A stretch of 64,000 nucleotides of DNA from DATBGZ01 sp036557785 (GTDB lineage Bacteria > Actinomycetota > Actinomycetes > Mycobacteriales > Micromonosporaceae), in assembly GCA_036557785.1 (NCBI GenBank), contig DATBGZ010000012.1:74457-138456 (forward strand), given 5' to 3'. The position numbers were made by a program, and so were the translations under genes. Position 1 is the stretch's first letter. Each line of letters opens with the position of its first letter. This document shows positions 25,454-33,932 of this stretch, piece after piece. Under the pieces are notes generated by a model, which worked only from the letters and a program-made list of their open reading frames with translations, had not been told where the DNA came from and ran no database searches.

Positions 25454-26520
25454 CAGCGGGTCTCGAGCTCGTCCGCCTCGGGGTTCACGACTCCGACGAG
25501 GTCGTCGGTCTCGGCCCCCTCGCCGAGATCGTCGCCGACCCCTCGGTCACCGATGTGCTGGTCAACGGCCCGCGTGAGATCTGGATTGACCGCGGTGCCG
25601 GTCTGGAACGCCTGCCAGGTTCCGTATTCATCGATACCGATGAGCTGCGCCGGTTCGCGGTCCGGCTCGCCGCGACCTGTGGCCGCCGCCTCGACGACGC
25701 CAGCCCGTGCGTCGATGTGCGGCTGCCCGACGGGACGAGACTGCACGCCGTCCTGCCACCGGTGGCCGTGGGTGGGCCCTACCTGTCGCTTCGCACGCTG
25801 CGTCGCCAGGCGTTGGGCCTGGCCGCGTTGGTACGGCTGGGCACGCTCACACCCGATTCGGCCCGGCTCGTGGAGGCGATCGTGCGGGCCCGGCTCGCGT
25901 ACGTCGTCGCCGGCGGGACCGGCTCCGGCAAGACGACCCTGCTCGGTGGGCTGCTCTCGCTGGTCCCGCCGACCGAGCGCATCGTGATCGTCGAGGACGC
26001 GACGGAGTTGGCGCCGCAGCACCCGCACGTCCTGTCGCTCCAATGCCGACAGTCGAATGTGGAGGGAGCGGGCACGGTAGGGCTGCGGGAGCTGATCCGC
26101 GCGGCGATGCGGATGCGCCCCGACCGGCTCGTGGTCGGGGAGTGCCGAGGCTCCGAGGTGCTCGACTGGCTCAGCGCGCTGAACACCGGGCACGAGGGAG
26201 GCGCGGGCACAGTACACGCGAACACGGCGGCCGACGTACCGGTGCGCATCGAGGCGCTCGGCATGCTCGGCGGAGCGTCCCGTGCCGCGGTGCGGGCTCA
26301 GTTGGCAGCCGGGCTTCGTGTGGTTCTTCAGGTCTCGCGATCGGGTCGGTTGCGCTGCCTGGACGAGGTCGGTTTGCTGCGCTGGGACGGTGAGGCGATC
26401 TGGGTCGAGGCCGCCTGGCGGCGTCGCCGCGGGCCTGGGCCGGCGGCGGGCGAACTGGCCGGATTGCTGGCCGCCCGCGGTGTCGCCATTCCCAGCACTG
26501 TCCTGGATGGACGATCGTGA
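25450..26520 (+). CDS. tadA: TadA/CpaF-type pilus assembly ATPase
   Basis: Secretion ATPase of the type II/IV family that powers assembly of Flp-type pili (356 residues). Walker A is GGTGSGKTTLLGG near residue 154, the Asp box is VIVEDATELAPQHPH, and Walker B is RPDRLVVGECRGSEVLDWL. His-box residues follow in GHEGGAGTVHANTA. GTG 25450 overlaps the ssd stop, and its own stop overlaps tadB, so the genes form one coupled operon. It acts at the cytoplasmic face with TadB and TadC. Confidence 0.93.
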   Translation: MTAGLELVRLGVHDSDEVVGLGPLAEIVADPSVTDVLVNGPREIWIDRGAGLERLPGSVFIDTDELRRFAVRLAATCGRRLDDASPCVDVRLPDGTRLHAVLPPVAVGGPYLSLRTLRRQALGLAALVRLGTLTPDSARLVEAIVRARLAYVVAGGTGSGKTTLLGGLLSLVPPTERIVIVEDATELAPQHPHVLSLQCRQSNVEGAGTVGLRELIRAAMRMRPDRLVVGECRGSEVLDWLSALNTGHEGGAGTVHANTAADVPVRIEALGMLGGASRAAVRAQLAAGLRVVLQVSRSGRLRCLDEVGLLRWDGEAIWVEAAWRRRRGPGPAAGELAGLLAARGVAIPSTVLDGRS

Positions 26521-27224
26521 CGCGCCAGCCGCCCGTTGCCGGCAAGCTGCGCGCGGCCGCGGTGCGGGCCTGGCGGGACAGGCGGGCCGGATGGGCAGGC
26601 CCGCCGGCGACGGCCCTGCTGTGCGGCTGCGCGGGGCTGCTGGCCGGACCGGTCGCCGTGGCTGTCCTCGCGGTGTACGGCGCGGCGGCGTTTGTGCTCA
26701 TCCGCGGCGTCGCTGTCCGTCGATCGCAGCAGCGGGCGTTCCGCCACGCCGTGGACGCGGTGGGCGGTCTCGCCGCCGACCTTCGCGCGGGGCTCGCGCT
26801 GGCAACGGCGTGGCGTGCCGCGGAGCAGACGCTGGGCCTGGCGCGAGCCGCGGTTCTCCCCGGCGCCGCCGCCGGCGATGCGGTGGCCACGGTGGCCGAC
26901 CGGGTCGCGGCGGCCATGGCCGTGGGCGAAGCGGCCGGGGCCCCACTCGCGGACGTGCTCGACCGGCTCGATGCTCACCTGCGGGCCGTCGACCGGGCCC
27001 GGGCCGTGGCGAGTAGCCAGGCGGCGGGTACCCGGGTCAGCGCGGGCCTGCTTGCGGCCATGCCGGTTGCCGGCGTCGGGCTCGGCATCCTCGTCGGAGT
27101 CGACGCCTGGGGCGTGCTGTTGCACACCGGCCTGGGCGCTCTCGCGCTGAGCCTCGCGGTGGTGCTGCAGCTGTCGGGATTGGCGTGGACGGCCCGACTC
27201 GCCCGCTCCGAGGTGCCAGCGTGA
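26517..27224 (+). CDS. tadB: TadB-like pilus assembly membrane protein
   Basis: Inner-membrane platform protein of the Tad system (235 residues). There is a hydrophobic pair of helices near residues 32-65, a T2SSF domain-like cytoplasmic helical part (AVDAVGGLAADLRAGLALATAW), and C-terminal helices (AGLLAAMPVAGVGLGILVGV and LSLAVVLQLSGLA). Start and stop overlap tadA and tadC by four bases each. It is shorter than proteobacterial TadB, which is usual for the actinobacterial form. Confidence 0.85.
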   Translation: MTRQPPVAGKLRAAAVRAWRDRRAGWAGPPATALLCGCAGLLAGPVAVAVLAVYGAAAFVLIRGVAVRRSQQRAFRHAVDAVGGLAADLRAGLALATAWRAAEQTLGLARAAVLPGAAAGDAVATVADRVAAAMAVGEAAGAPLADVLDRLDAHLRAVDRARAVASSQAAGTRVSAGLLAAMPVAGVGLGILVGVDAWGVLLHTGLGALALSLAVVLQLSGLAWTARLARSEVPA

Positions 27225-27922
27225 TCGGCCGGCATGCGCACACCCGGGCCCGCCCGTCCGCGACCGACCAGATAGTCGGACCGGGCGGGGGCCGCCGGAG
27301 CCGGTGGGCCCGCGAGGTCGCGCGCGTGGCCACCGTGGCGCTGGGCGGGCTGGCCGGGCAGGTGGCGGTCGGCCACTGGTGGGGCGCCGGCGGCGGCCTG
27401 CTGGTCGGGCTGGCGTGTGCCCGATGGCTGGCGCGACAGCCAAGCCGGCAGCAGCGCGCTGAGCAACACAGGTTCGTCGCCGAGCTCCCGTTCGCCATCG
27501 ACCTGATCGCCGCGGCGCTGCGGGCCGGGGCGACGCCGGACGCGGCCGCGCGGCTCGTCGCGGACGCGGTCGGCGGCCCGGTGGCACGGCACCTCAACCG
27601 CGTCGAGCGGGCCCTGAGGCTCGGCGCGACCGCGGGCGAGGCCTGGGCGTACCTCGGTGCCAGCGAGGCGACGGCGAGGGTCGTCCGAGCCGCGCAACGC
27701 AGTGGCCACAGCGGCGCGGCGCTGGCCGGGGCGCTCGCGGGAGTGGCCGAGGACCTGCGCGCGGACGTCCTCCTGCGCACCGAGGCCCGAGTCCGTACGG
27801 CCGGGGTGCTCATCGTCTTGCCGCTCGGCTTGTGCTTTCTGCCGGCCTTCGTGCTCACCGGGCTCGTCCCGGTGGTCGCTGCCGTGGTCGGTGGTGTGCT
27901 GGGCGGCTCGCATCCGCCCTGA
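27221..27922 (+). CDS. tadC: TadC-like pilus assembly membrane protein
   Basis: Second platform protein of the Tad pilus system (233 residues from GTG 27221, which overlaps the tadB stop). A T2SSF-type domain is seen in FVAELPFAIDLIAAALRAGA and AAQRSGHSGAALAGALAGVA, the latter with the conserved Gly-rich turn. Two C-terminal helices end the protein. An upstream start would overlap tadB by about 40 bases and is less likely. Confidence 0.85.
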   Translation: MIGRHAHTRARPSATDQIVGPGGGRRSRWAREVARVATVALGGLAGQVAVGHWWGAGGGLLVGLACARWLARQPSRQQRAEQHRFVAELPFAIDLIAAALRAGATPDAAARLVADAVGGPVARHLNRVERALRLGATAGEAWAYLGASEATARVVRAAQRSGHSGAALAGALAGVAEDLRADVLLRTEARVRTAGVLIVLPLGLCFLPAFVLTGLVPVVAAVVGGVLGGSHPP

Positions 27923-27997
27923 GTCGTCCCCGCCGCGGGCGTACCACGCCCGCCGGTTAGGGCGGTCCGTCGAGACGAAACAGAAGGGTTGACACAG

Positions 27998-28267
27998 ATG
28001 CACAGCAGAACCTTGTCGCGGGCACTCAGTCGGCGGGGCTCGTCGAAGATCCCGGGCTTGTCGAAGATCCGAGGCCTATCGAGGATTCGGGGCTTGTCGA
28101 AGCTACGGTCCCTGCTCAACCGCAGGGGCGAGGCCGGTATCACCACGGTGGAGTACGCCGTGGGGACCCTGGCGGCGGTGGCGTTCGCCGGCGTGCTGCT
28201 GAAGGTCCTGACCTCGGACGCGGTCCAGGCGGCGTTGTCCGGGATCGTGCAGCGGGCGCTGCGATGA
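27998..28267 (+). CDS. Flp-type pilin-like protein (DUF4244) with repeat leader
   Basis: An 89-residue pilin-like protein. The C-terminal ~45 residues carry the DUF4244 pattern GEAGITTVEYAVGTLAAVAF, with the Flp-pilin Glu (E of TVEYA) and one membrane helix. Processing would be expected before this helix. The N-terminus is unusually long and basic and contains four tandem hexapeptides (SKIPGL, SKIRGL, SRIRGL, SKLRSL). ATG 27998 has AGAAGGG nine bases upstream; TTG 27989 would add three residues. The stop overlaps the tadE start. Confidence 0.85.
   Translation: MHSRTLSRALSRRGSSKIPGLSKIRGLSRIRGLSKLRSLLNRRGEAGITTVEYAVGTLAAVAFAGVLLKVLTSDAVQAALSGIVQRALR
28043..28114 (+). repeat. Four 18-nt tandem repeats in the pilin leader
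   Basis: Units start at 28043, 28061, 28079 and 28097, each beginning TCGA(A/G)G, and each encodes one hexapeptide of the form S-(K/R)-(I/L)-x-(G/S)-L. The copies have diverged at several bases, so this is older than a fresh slippage event, and the peptide pattern is kept. Confidence 0.8.
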
Positions 28268-28590
28268 CCAAAGGGCACGACGACTCGGGGACCGCGACCG
28301 CCGAGCTCGCGGTCAGCCTGCCGGCGCTGACCTTGCTCCTCGTCGCTGGCCTCGGTGCCCTGTCGGCCGTGCGCGACCAGATGGAGTGTGTCGCCGAGGC
28401 CCGGGAGGTGGCGCTCGCCCAGGCTCGGGGCGAGACACCGCCGCCCGTGAGCGGGGCGACGGTTGAGGTCAGCCGCGACGGGGATCTCGTCCGCGTGGTG
28501 GTGACACGGCACCGGCAACCGCTTGGAGGTGCCCTGCCGGGGTTCGACATCACCGCGACTGCCGTCGCCGCCGCCGAGCCCGGCGAGTAG
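28264..28590 (+). CDS. tadE: TadE-like minor pilin
   Basis: A 108-residue TadE-family protein. The N-terminal segment DSGTATAELAVSLPALTLLL carries the conserved Glu and a single membrane helix, followed by a short extracytoplasmic domain. The ATG overlaps the pilin gene stop (ATGA). TadE-like proteins are pseudopilins that join or support the pilus. Confidence 0.88.
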   Translation: MTKGHDDSGTATAELAVSLPALTLLLVAGLGALSAVRDQMECVAEAREVALAQARGETPPPVSGATVEVSRDGDLVRVVVTRHRQPLGGALPGFDITATAVAAAEPGE

Positions 28591-28716
28591 CGCACACCCG
28601 ATTCAGGGGCCGCGGCCGAGCCGTTCGGGCAGCCGGTCCGCCGACCGCGCTCCGGCGGACCGGCCGGCCGTGGCCCCGTGCGGTATGGACGGCGGGCTGG
28701 GGGAAGGGAGGGTTTG

Positions 28717-29082
28717 ATGCACCGACGCCGGGCGCGACGCGAGCACGGCGACGCCGGGTCAGCCACCGTCTGGGTTCTGCTGACCGGGCTGGTCTTCGTG
28801 CTGGTCGCCGTGGCGATCACCGCCGTCGGCCAGGCGATCCAGGCCCGTCAGCGTGCGCAGGTCGCTGCCGACCTCGCCGCGCTCGGGGCGGCGCTGCGGG
28901 CGTGGGACGGCGAACCGGCGGCCTGCGCCCGGGCGGACGAGCTGAGCGAGCTCAACGGCGCGCACCTGGTGGGCTGCCGGCTCGACGGATTGGACGTGAT
29001 CGTGACCGTTGAGGTGCTTGGGCCCGGTCTGGCCGGGCTCGGCACGGCCAGGGCATCGGCGCGGGCCGGGCCCGTCGAGTGA
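28717..29082 (+). CDS. Second TadE-like protein (Rv3654c-type)
   Basis: A 121-residue protein with one N-terminal helix (GSATVWVLLTGLVFVLVAVA) and an extracytoplasmic part with two Cys that could form a disulfide. It matches the actinobacterial TadE-like family that lies at the end of ssd-tad clusters next to a DEAH helicase; that helicase is absent here. ATG 28717 has GGGAAGGGAGG upstream. It is 126 bases after tadE, so perhaps on the same transcript. Confidence 0.8.
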   Translation: MHRRRARREHGDAGSATVWVLLTGLVFVLVAVAITAVGQAIQARQRAQVAADLAALGAALRAWDGEPAACARADELSELNGAHLVGCRLDGLDVIVTVEVLGPGLAGLGTARASARAGPVE

Positions 29083-29195
29083 CTCGGACCGTGCTGGGGT
29101 GGCAAGATGCCCGGCAGGCCCGTGTCACAGGCACGACGCGCAGATGTTCGGGTTCGGGCACGAGCATCGTGGGCCGGTCGCGAGAGGGGGCATCC

Positions 29196-29552
29196 ATGGA
29201 GCTGTCGCTGGCCGCTCGGACGGTGTCGGAGCACGTGGTGCTCGAGGTCGGTGGCGAGATCGACGTCTACACCGCCCCGAAGTTGCGGGAGCGCCTCATC
29301 GAGCTGGTCAACGCGGGCCAGAAGCATGTGGTCGTCGACCTGGGCCGGGTGGAGTTCCTCGACTCGACCGGGCTCGGCGTCCTCGTCGGCGCGCACCGCC
29401 GGCTGCGTGCCCGTGACGGCTCGCTTGACCTCGTCTGCCCACACGAGCGGCTGCTGAAGGTCTTCCGCATCACGGGCCTGGACAACGTGTTCGACATCCA
29501 CGCGTCAGTGGCGGAAGCGACGGGTGGCGCCGCCGCCAGGACCGGGGCCTGA
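29196..29552 (+). CDS. bldG: Anti-sigma factor antagonist BldG (STAS domain)
   Basis: A 118-residue STAS protein closely resembling Streptomyces BldG along its length (VGGEIDVYTAPKLRERL; FLDSTGLGVLVGAHRRLRA; LKVFRITGLDNVFDIH). The phosphorylatable serine is Ser57 in FLDSTGLG. In Streptomyces, unphosphorylated BldG binds an anti-sigma factor and is needed for development and antibiotic production. ATG 29196 has GAGAGGGGG just before it. The gene next door encodes the probable kinase/anti-sigma partner, with 25 bases between under the chosen start. Confidence 0.9.
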   Translation: MELSLAARTVSEHVVLEVGGEIDVYTAPKLRERLIELVNAGQKHVVVDLGRVEFLDSTGLGVLVGAHRRLRARDGSLDLVCPHERLLKVFRITGLDNVFDIHASVAEATGGAAARTGA

Positions 29553-29577
29553 GCCGTTCGCGACGAGCGCCCACACC

Positions 29578-30225
29578 GTGACAGCCTCGCAACCGGCGAC
29601 GTCGACCGTCCGGATCAGCTTCTCGCCGAACGCCGCCTACGTCCGTACCGTACGGATGGTCGCGGTCACGGTCGCCCGGCGGGCCGGTGTCGCGGCGGAG
29701 ACGCTCGATGAGGTGCGGCTGGCGATCGGCGAAGCGTGCACCCGTGCCATCGGCGTTCATCGCCGCGAGGGTCGGCTGGAACCGATAGAGGTCGCGATGG
29801 CGCTCGTGAGCGCCTCGGCCGACGCCCGCTCCGCCTCGGGATCGCGCTCCGCCCAGCGCCGACGTCGGGCTTCGGGAGCGGTCGAGCCGGGGCGATTCAC
29901 GGTACGGGTGATGGACCGGGGATCGCCCGAGGTGGCCCGCAAGGAGCAGGCCGGCGGGGCCGGCGCGATCGTGGCGCGGGCGACGGTGGCGGCCTCGGGC
30001 GACGACACCGGCCGCAACGCCCTCGACGAGGAGCTGCTCGCACTGGGCGTCGGGCTCGCCCTGCTCGGCGGCCTGGTCGCCGACTTCTCCGTCGACGACG
30101 CCCCGGACAGCGCCGGCACGCAGGTTCGCATGTCCTGGCCCGTGACCGGCGCCCGGGCCTGGCTCGGCAGCGACCGTACGGCCGCCTTCCGGCGCCGCGA
30201 CCGGGCGCGTCGGGGCCGCGGCTGA
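29578..30225 (+). CDS. RsbW-like anti-sigma factor / ATP-binding protein
   Basis: A 215-residue GHKL-type ATP-binding protein, the likely anti-sigma partner of BldG. The N box region reads LDEVRLAIGEACTRAIGVH, where the Asn usually found four residues after Glu is replaced by Arg, so kinase activity needs proof. An inserted Ser/Arg-rich loop (about residues 80-105) separates it from VRVMDRGSPE (G1 box). The region GLALLGGLVADF is the G2-like part. GTG 29578 is preferred; GTG 29524 would overlap bldG by 29 bases. The tail is highly basic. Confidence 0.75.
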   Translation: MTASQPATSTVRISFSPNAAYVRTVRMVAVTVARRAGVAAETLDEVRLAIGEACTRAIGVHRREGRLEPIEVAMALVSASADARSASGSRSAQRRRRASGAVEPGRFTVRVMDRGSPEVARKEQAGGAGAIVARATVAASGDDTGRNALDEELLALGVGLALLGGLVADFSVDDAPDSAGTQVRMSWPVTGARAWLGSDRTAAFRRRDRARRGRG

Positions 30226-30468
30226 ACCGCAGTAGCGCACGACACGGGCACCGCGGTGGCGTCCAGCCCGTGACCAGCGGATAGAGTATCGCCGGTCGTC
30301 CGGTACGTCCGGTCGCGCTCGCGTGCGTGGCCCGTGTTGGGCGGTACGTGGCGCGCCCACGCGGACGACTCGGCGAAGCGTGCGAGCCGAACTTGACGGC
30401 AGTTCTTGACCGGCAGCCCCTGACGGTTGCCGGTCATCAACGTATTGGTTGGTACAGGAGGACAACGG

Positions 30469-32799
30469 ATGTCCGGGCCAAGCCTCGCCGCCGGCGAGCT
30501 GTCCCTGGCCGGCAACAACCTGACCTATGTGATCGTCGCCGCGGTGATCGCGCTTGTCGCGCTCGGATTCGCCGCCGCGTTGGTCAAGGCGGTCCTGGGC
30601 GCCGGCAAGGGAACACAGAAGATGCAGGAGATCGCCGGGGCGGTCCAGGAGGGCGCGCAGGCGTACCTGCTGCGGCAGTTCAAGACGCTCGGCATCTTCG
30701 TCGTCATCGCCGTCGTGCTGCTCTACCTTCTCCCCGTCAACGACATCAGCGGCAGCGTGACCGGGGTGAAGATCGGTCGGTCGATCTTCTTCATCATCGG
30801 GGCGCTGTTCAGCTCCTCGATCGGTGGCGCCGGTATGTGGCTGGCGACCCGGGCCAACCTGCGGGTAGCCGCGGCCGCCCGCAAGGGTGGCGGTGGCCGG
30901 GAGAGGTCGATGCAGATCGCCTTCCGTACCGGTGGGGTGGTCGGCTTCCTCACCGTCGGCCTCGGCCTGTTCGGCGCATCGCTGGTGGTGCTGATCTACC
31001 GTGGCGACGCGCCGGTCGTGCTCGAGGGCTTCGGCTTCGGTGCCGCGCTGCTCGCGATGTTCATGCGGGTCGGTGGAGGCATCTTCACCAAGGCGGCCGA
31101 CGTCGGTGCGGACCTCGTCGGCAAGGTCGAGCAGAACATCCCCGAAGACGACCCGCGCAACGCCGCGACGATCGCCGACAACGTGGGCGACAACGTCGGT
31201 GACTGCGCGGGGATGGCGGCCGACCTGTTCGAGTCGTACGCGGTCACGCTCGTCGCGGCGCTCATTCTCGGCCGCGCGGTCTGGGGTATCGAGGGGCTCG
31301 TCTTCCCGCTCATCGTCGGCGGCGTCGGCGTCGTCGTGGCGATCATCGGTGTGTTCATCACCCGTCTGCGCCCATCCGACCGCTCAGGCATGACCGCGAT
31401 CAGCCGCGCCTTCTACGTCTCGGCGGTGATCGCCGCAGTGCTCGTCGCGATCGTCTCGTTCGCCGTGCTCCCGCACTCGTTCGAGGGCTCGACCCGAGAT
31501 CCCCGCTGGGTCGCGATCGGCTCGGTGGTCATCGGGATCGCGCTCGCCGCGATCATCCAAGGGCTCACGGGCTATTTCACCGAGACCGGGCGGCGGCCGG
31601 TACGGGACATCGGCAAGTCCTCCGAGACCGGCGCGGCTACCGTCGTGCTGTCGGGAATCTCGGTCGGCTTCGAGTCGGCGGTCTACTCGGCGCTGGTCAT
31701 CGCGGCGGGCGTCTTCGGGGCGTACCTCATCGGCGGTGGCGGCACGCTGGCCCTCTTCGCGGTGGCGCTGGCCGGCACCGGTCTGCTGACCACGGTCGGC
31801 GTAATCGTGGCCATGGATACGTTCGGCCCGATCTCCGACAACGCGCAGGGCATCGCCGAGATGTCCGGCGACATCGATCACGACGGCGCCCGGACGCTGA
31901 CGGACCTGGACGCCGTGGGCAACACCACCAAGGCCATCACCAAGGGCATCGCGATCGCGACGGCCGTGCTCGCGGCGACGGCGCTGTTCGGTTCCTACAC
32001 CGACACCGTCACCGGCGCGCTCGTCCGGGCGGGTTCGACCCTCTCGCTGGACCGGCTGCTCAACGTGTCCGACCCACGCAACCTCGTCGGTCTGCTCGCG
32101 GGCGCGGCCGTGGTGTTCCTCTTCTCGGGGCTGGCGATCAACGCGGTCTCCCGCTCGGCCATGGCCGTGGTCTTCGAGGTGCGCCGCCAGTTCAAGTCCT
32201 TCCCGGGCATCATGGACGGCTCGCAACGGCCGGAGTACGGCAAGGTGGTCGACATCTGCACCCGGGATGCGCAGCGCGAGCTGCTCACCCCCGGCCTGCT
32301 GGCTCTGACGGCCCCCATCGCTGTGGGCTTCGGACTCGGCGCCGGTCCCCTCGCGGCCTACCTCGCCGGAGCGATCGGAACCGGCACGCTGATGGCACTG
32401 TTCCTCGCCAACTCCGGTGGCGCATGGGACAACGCGAAGAAGATGGTCGAGGAGGGCAAGCACGGCGGCAAGGGCTCGCCGGCGCACGCCGCCACGATCA
32501 TCGGCGACACCGTGGGCGACCCGTTCAAGGACACGGCCGGCCCAGCCATCAACCCCTTGATCAAGGTCATGAACCTGGTCTCACTCCTGATCGCTCCCGC
32601 CGTGGTCATGTGGGGCACCGGGACCGACCAGAACAACGGGCTGCGGATCGGGATCGCCCTGGTGGCGCTCGCGGTGCTCGTCGTCGCGGTGACGATCAGC
32701 AAGCGCAAGCCGGTCGCGACCGCGGCGGACATCTCCGACGGCCCGGACACCACGGCGAAGTCCAACGGTCCCCGACCGAAGGCCACCGCCAAGCGGTAG
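30469..32799 (+). CDS. hppA: K+-independent H+-translocating membrane pyrophosphatase
   Basis: Multi-helix membrane enzyme (776 residues) that hydrolyses pyrophosphate to pump protons outward. Catalytic loop motifs are DVGADLVGKVEQNIPEDDPR with DNVGDNVGDCAGMAADLFE, and the late SGGAWDNAKKMVEEGKHGG. The determinant segment GNTTKAITKG has Lys where K+-dependent enzymes have Ala, so it is of the K+-independent type. ATG 30469 has AGGAGGA at 30456-30462. A perfect palindromic terminator ends the gene. Its place next to bldG matches the order remembered from Streptomyces. Confidence 0.95.
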   Translation: MSGPSLAAGELSLAGNNLTYVIVAAVIALVALGFAAALVKAVLGAGKGTQKMQEIAGAVQEGAQAYLLRQFKTLGIFVVIAVVLLYLLPVNDISGSVTGVKIGRSIFFIIGALFSSSIGGAGMWLATRANLRVAAAARKGGGGRERSMQIAFRTGGVVGFLTVGLGLFGASLVVLIYRGDAPVVLEGFGFGAALLAMFMRVGGGIFTKAADVGADLVGKVEQNIPEDDPRNAATIADNVGDNVGDCAGMAADLFESYAVTLVAALILGRAVWGIEGLVFPLIVGGVGVVVAIIGVFITRLRPSDRSGMTAISRAFYVSAVIAAVLVAIVSFAVLPHSFEGSTRDPRWVAIGSVVIGIALAAIIQGLTGYFTETGRRPVRDIGKSSETGAATVVLSGISVGFESAVYSALVIAAGVFGAYLIGGGGTLALFAVALAGTGLLTTVGVIVAMDTFGPISDNAQGIAEMSGDIDHDGARTLTDLDAVGNTTKAITKGIAIATAVLAATALFGSYTDTVTGALVRAGSTLSLDRLLNVSDPRNLVGLLAGAAVVFLFSGLAINAVSRSAMAVVFEVRRQFKSFPGIMDGSQRPEYGKVVDICTRDAQRELLTPGLLALTAPIAVGFGLGAGPLAAYLAGAIGTGTLMALFLANSGGAWDNAKKMVEEGKHGGKGSPAHAATIIGDTVGDPFKDTAGPAINPLIKVMNLVSLLIAPAVVMWGTGTDQNNGLRIGIALVALAVLVVAVTISKRKPVATAADISDGPDTTAKSNGPRPKATAKR

Positions 32800-32821
32800 C
32801 CGGCAACTGCCCCGACACGAG

Positions 32822-32853
32822 CGGGCGCCGATCCCTCGAGGGATCGGCGCCCG
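32822..32853 (+). terminator. Perfect 32-bp palindromic terminator after hppA
   Basis: The 16-bp half CGGGCGCCGATCCCTC is followed directly by its exact reverse complement, which folds to a 14-bp stem with a TCGA loop. It is 22 bases past the hppA stop and is followed by TCGTCGTCTTGG, a weak T-rich tract. It probably also protects the convergent gene at 32885-33868 from read-through. Confidence 0.8.
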
Positions 32854-32884
32854 TCGTCGTCTTGGCAGTCGGCCGGTGCCGAGG

Positions 32885-33868
32885 TCAGGGGCGCATCCGC
32901 GGGGGCAGAGCGTCGCCCGGCCCGGAATCACGCACCGACCGTCCGGTCGCCCTGGGCGTCCCCGGGTCGCGGACCGTCCGGGAGCCGTCGAGGAACTGGC
33001 CCGCGTCGGCCGGGACCGGCCGTCGAGGTGCGGCCGGACGACCCACCGTCGGCCAGGCCTGGGGGCCGGGGTGGCCTGCAGGCTCGCCCCGTGGGTGCCA
33101 GGACGGCGCGGTGTTGACCCGCTGCGCCCCCTTCGCGGCCCGCACCGGTACCCGCCCCGGTGCCCGGAAGATCAGCAGAAGCGTGGCCACGCCGAGGGCC
33201 GCGAGCAGGGAGCCGAGCACGTAGAGGCTCTTGGGGACAGTGGCTGACACGTGGCCGGACGACGCCGGTCCGGGCAGAGCCACGATCGAGTAGGTCGGGC
33301 CTGCCGAGTAGGTGGGGACGATGCCCGGATCCGTGTTCGGGGCCGTGGTGAACTGCGGACCTCCGTCGTGGCCCTGGCCCAGCGCAACGACCCGGATCGA
33401 CGTGTCGGCGCTGCCGAGGGACTGGCCGTCGAGGATCGCGGTGACGGTGATGTGTGCGTCGCCCAGGGGCGCGTTGGCGCCGAACGTCAGGACGTACTCC
33501 CGCCTGCTCTGCTGGGACACCCGGGTCACGTCGAACGGGTCGGGGTCGTTGAAGACGAAGCTGCCGTTGTCCGCCCCCTGCAGGGCCAGGTCGCCTCCCT
33601 GGCTGGACGAGAGGTGAACGGAGTCGGGCGGCGCCCCGCCCAACTGGACCGCGATCACGGCCCGCACGCCGGAGAGCGCTCCGGAGTTGGTGGTGAATAT
33701 CGCGCGGAAGCCAGCCGGATTCCCGCCGGCCTCGACGTTGGAGGCGAGGCCGCGAATGTCGACCCTGACGGTGTCCGCGGCTTGCGCGGCAGTGCCGAGA
33801 GCGAGCAACGCGGCAACCGACGCGGCCGCGGCCGACGTCAGGACGGCCAACCGGCGCAGGTGTGACAT
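32885..33868 (-). CDS. Secreted membrane-anchored protein of unknown function
   Basis: A 327-residue protein with a signal peptide (cleavage after TAAQA, about residue 30), an extracytoplasmic region of ~190 residues predicted as beta-rich (VRVDIRGLASNVEAGG; SIRVVALGQGHDGG), one membrane helix (SLYVLGSLLAALGVATLLLI) and a ~75-residue Pro/Arg-rich cytoplasmic tail. ATG 33868 has CAGAGG upstream; an open start 13 codons earlier is unlikely. No enzyme motif is visible. A surface adhesion or envelope role is possible only by topology. Confidence 0.75.
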   Translation of the reverse strand: MSHLRRLAVLTSAAAASVAALLALGTAAQAADTVRVDIRGLASNVEAGGNPAGFRAIFTTNSGALSGVRAVIAVQLGGAPPDSVHLSSSQGGDLALQGADNGSFVFNDPDPFDVTRVSQQSRREYVLTFGANAPLGDAHITVTAILDGQSLGSADTSIRVVALGQGHDGGPQFTTAPNTDPGIVPTYSAGPTYSIVALPGPASSGHVSATVPKSLYVLGSLLAALGVATLLLIFRAPGRVPVRAAKGAQRVNTAPSWHPRGEPAGHPGPQAWPTVGRPAAPRRPVPADAGQFLDGSRTVRDPGTPRATGRSVRDSGPGDALPPRMRP

Positions 33869-33932
33869 GCGAACCTCTGGTCGGTGTGCGGTGCGGCGTG
33901 CGGACACGCAGTCACCGTATACCGTGGCGCCC

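Noticed and set aside
30393..30440. Two TTGAC(G/C) hexamers before hppA
   Set aside because: No matching -10 sequence at a 16-19 base distance for either.
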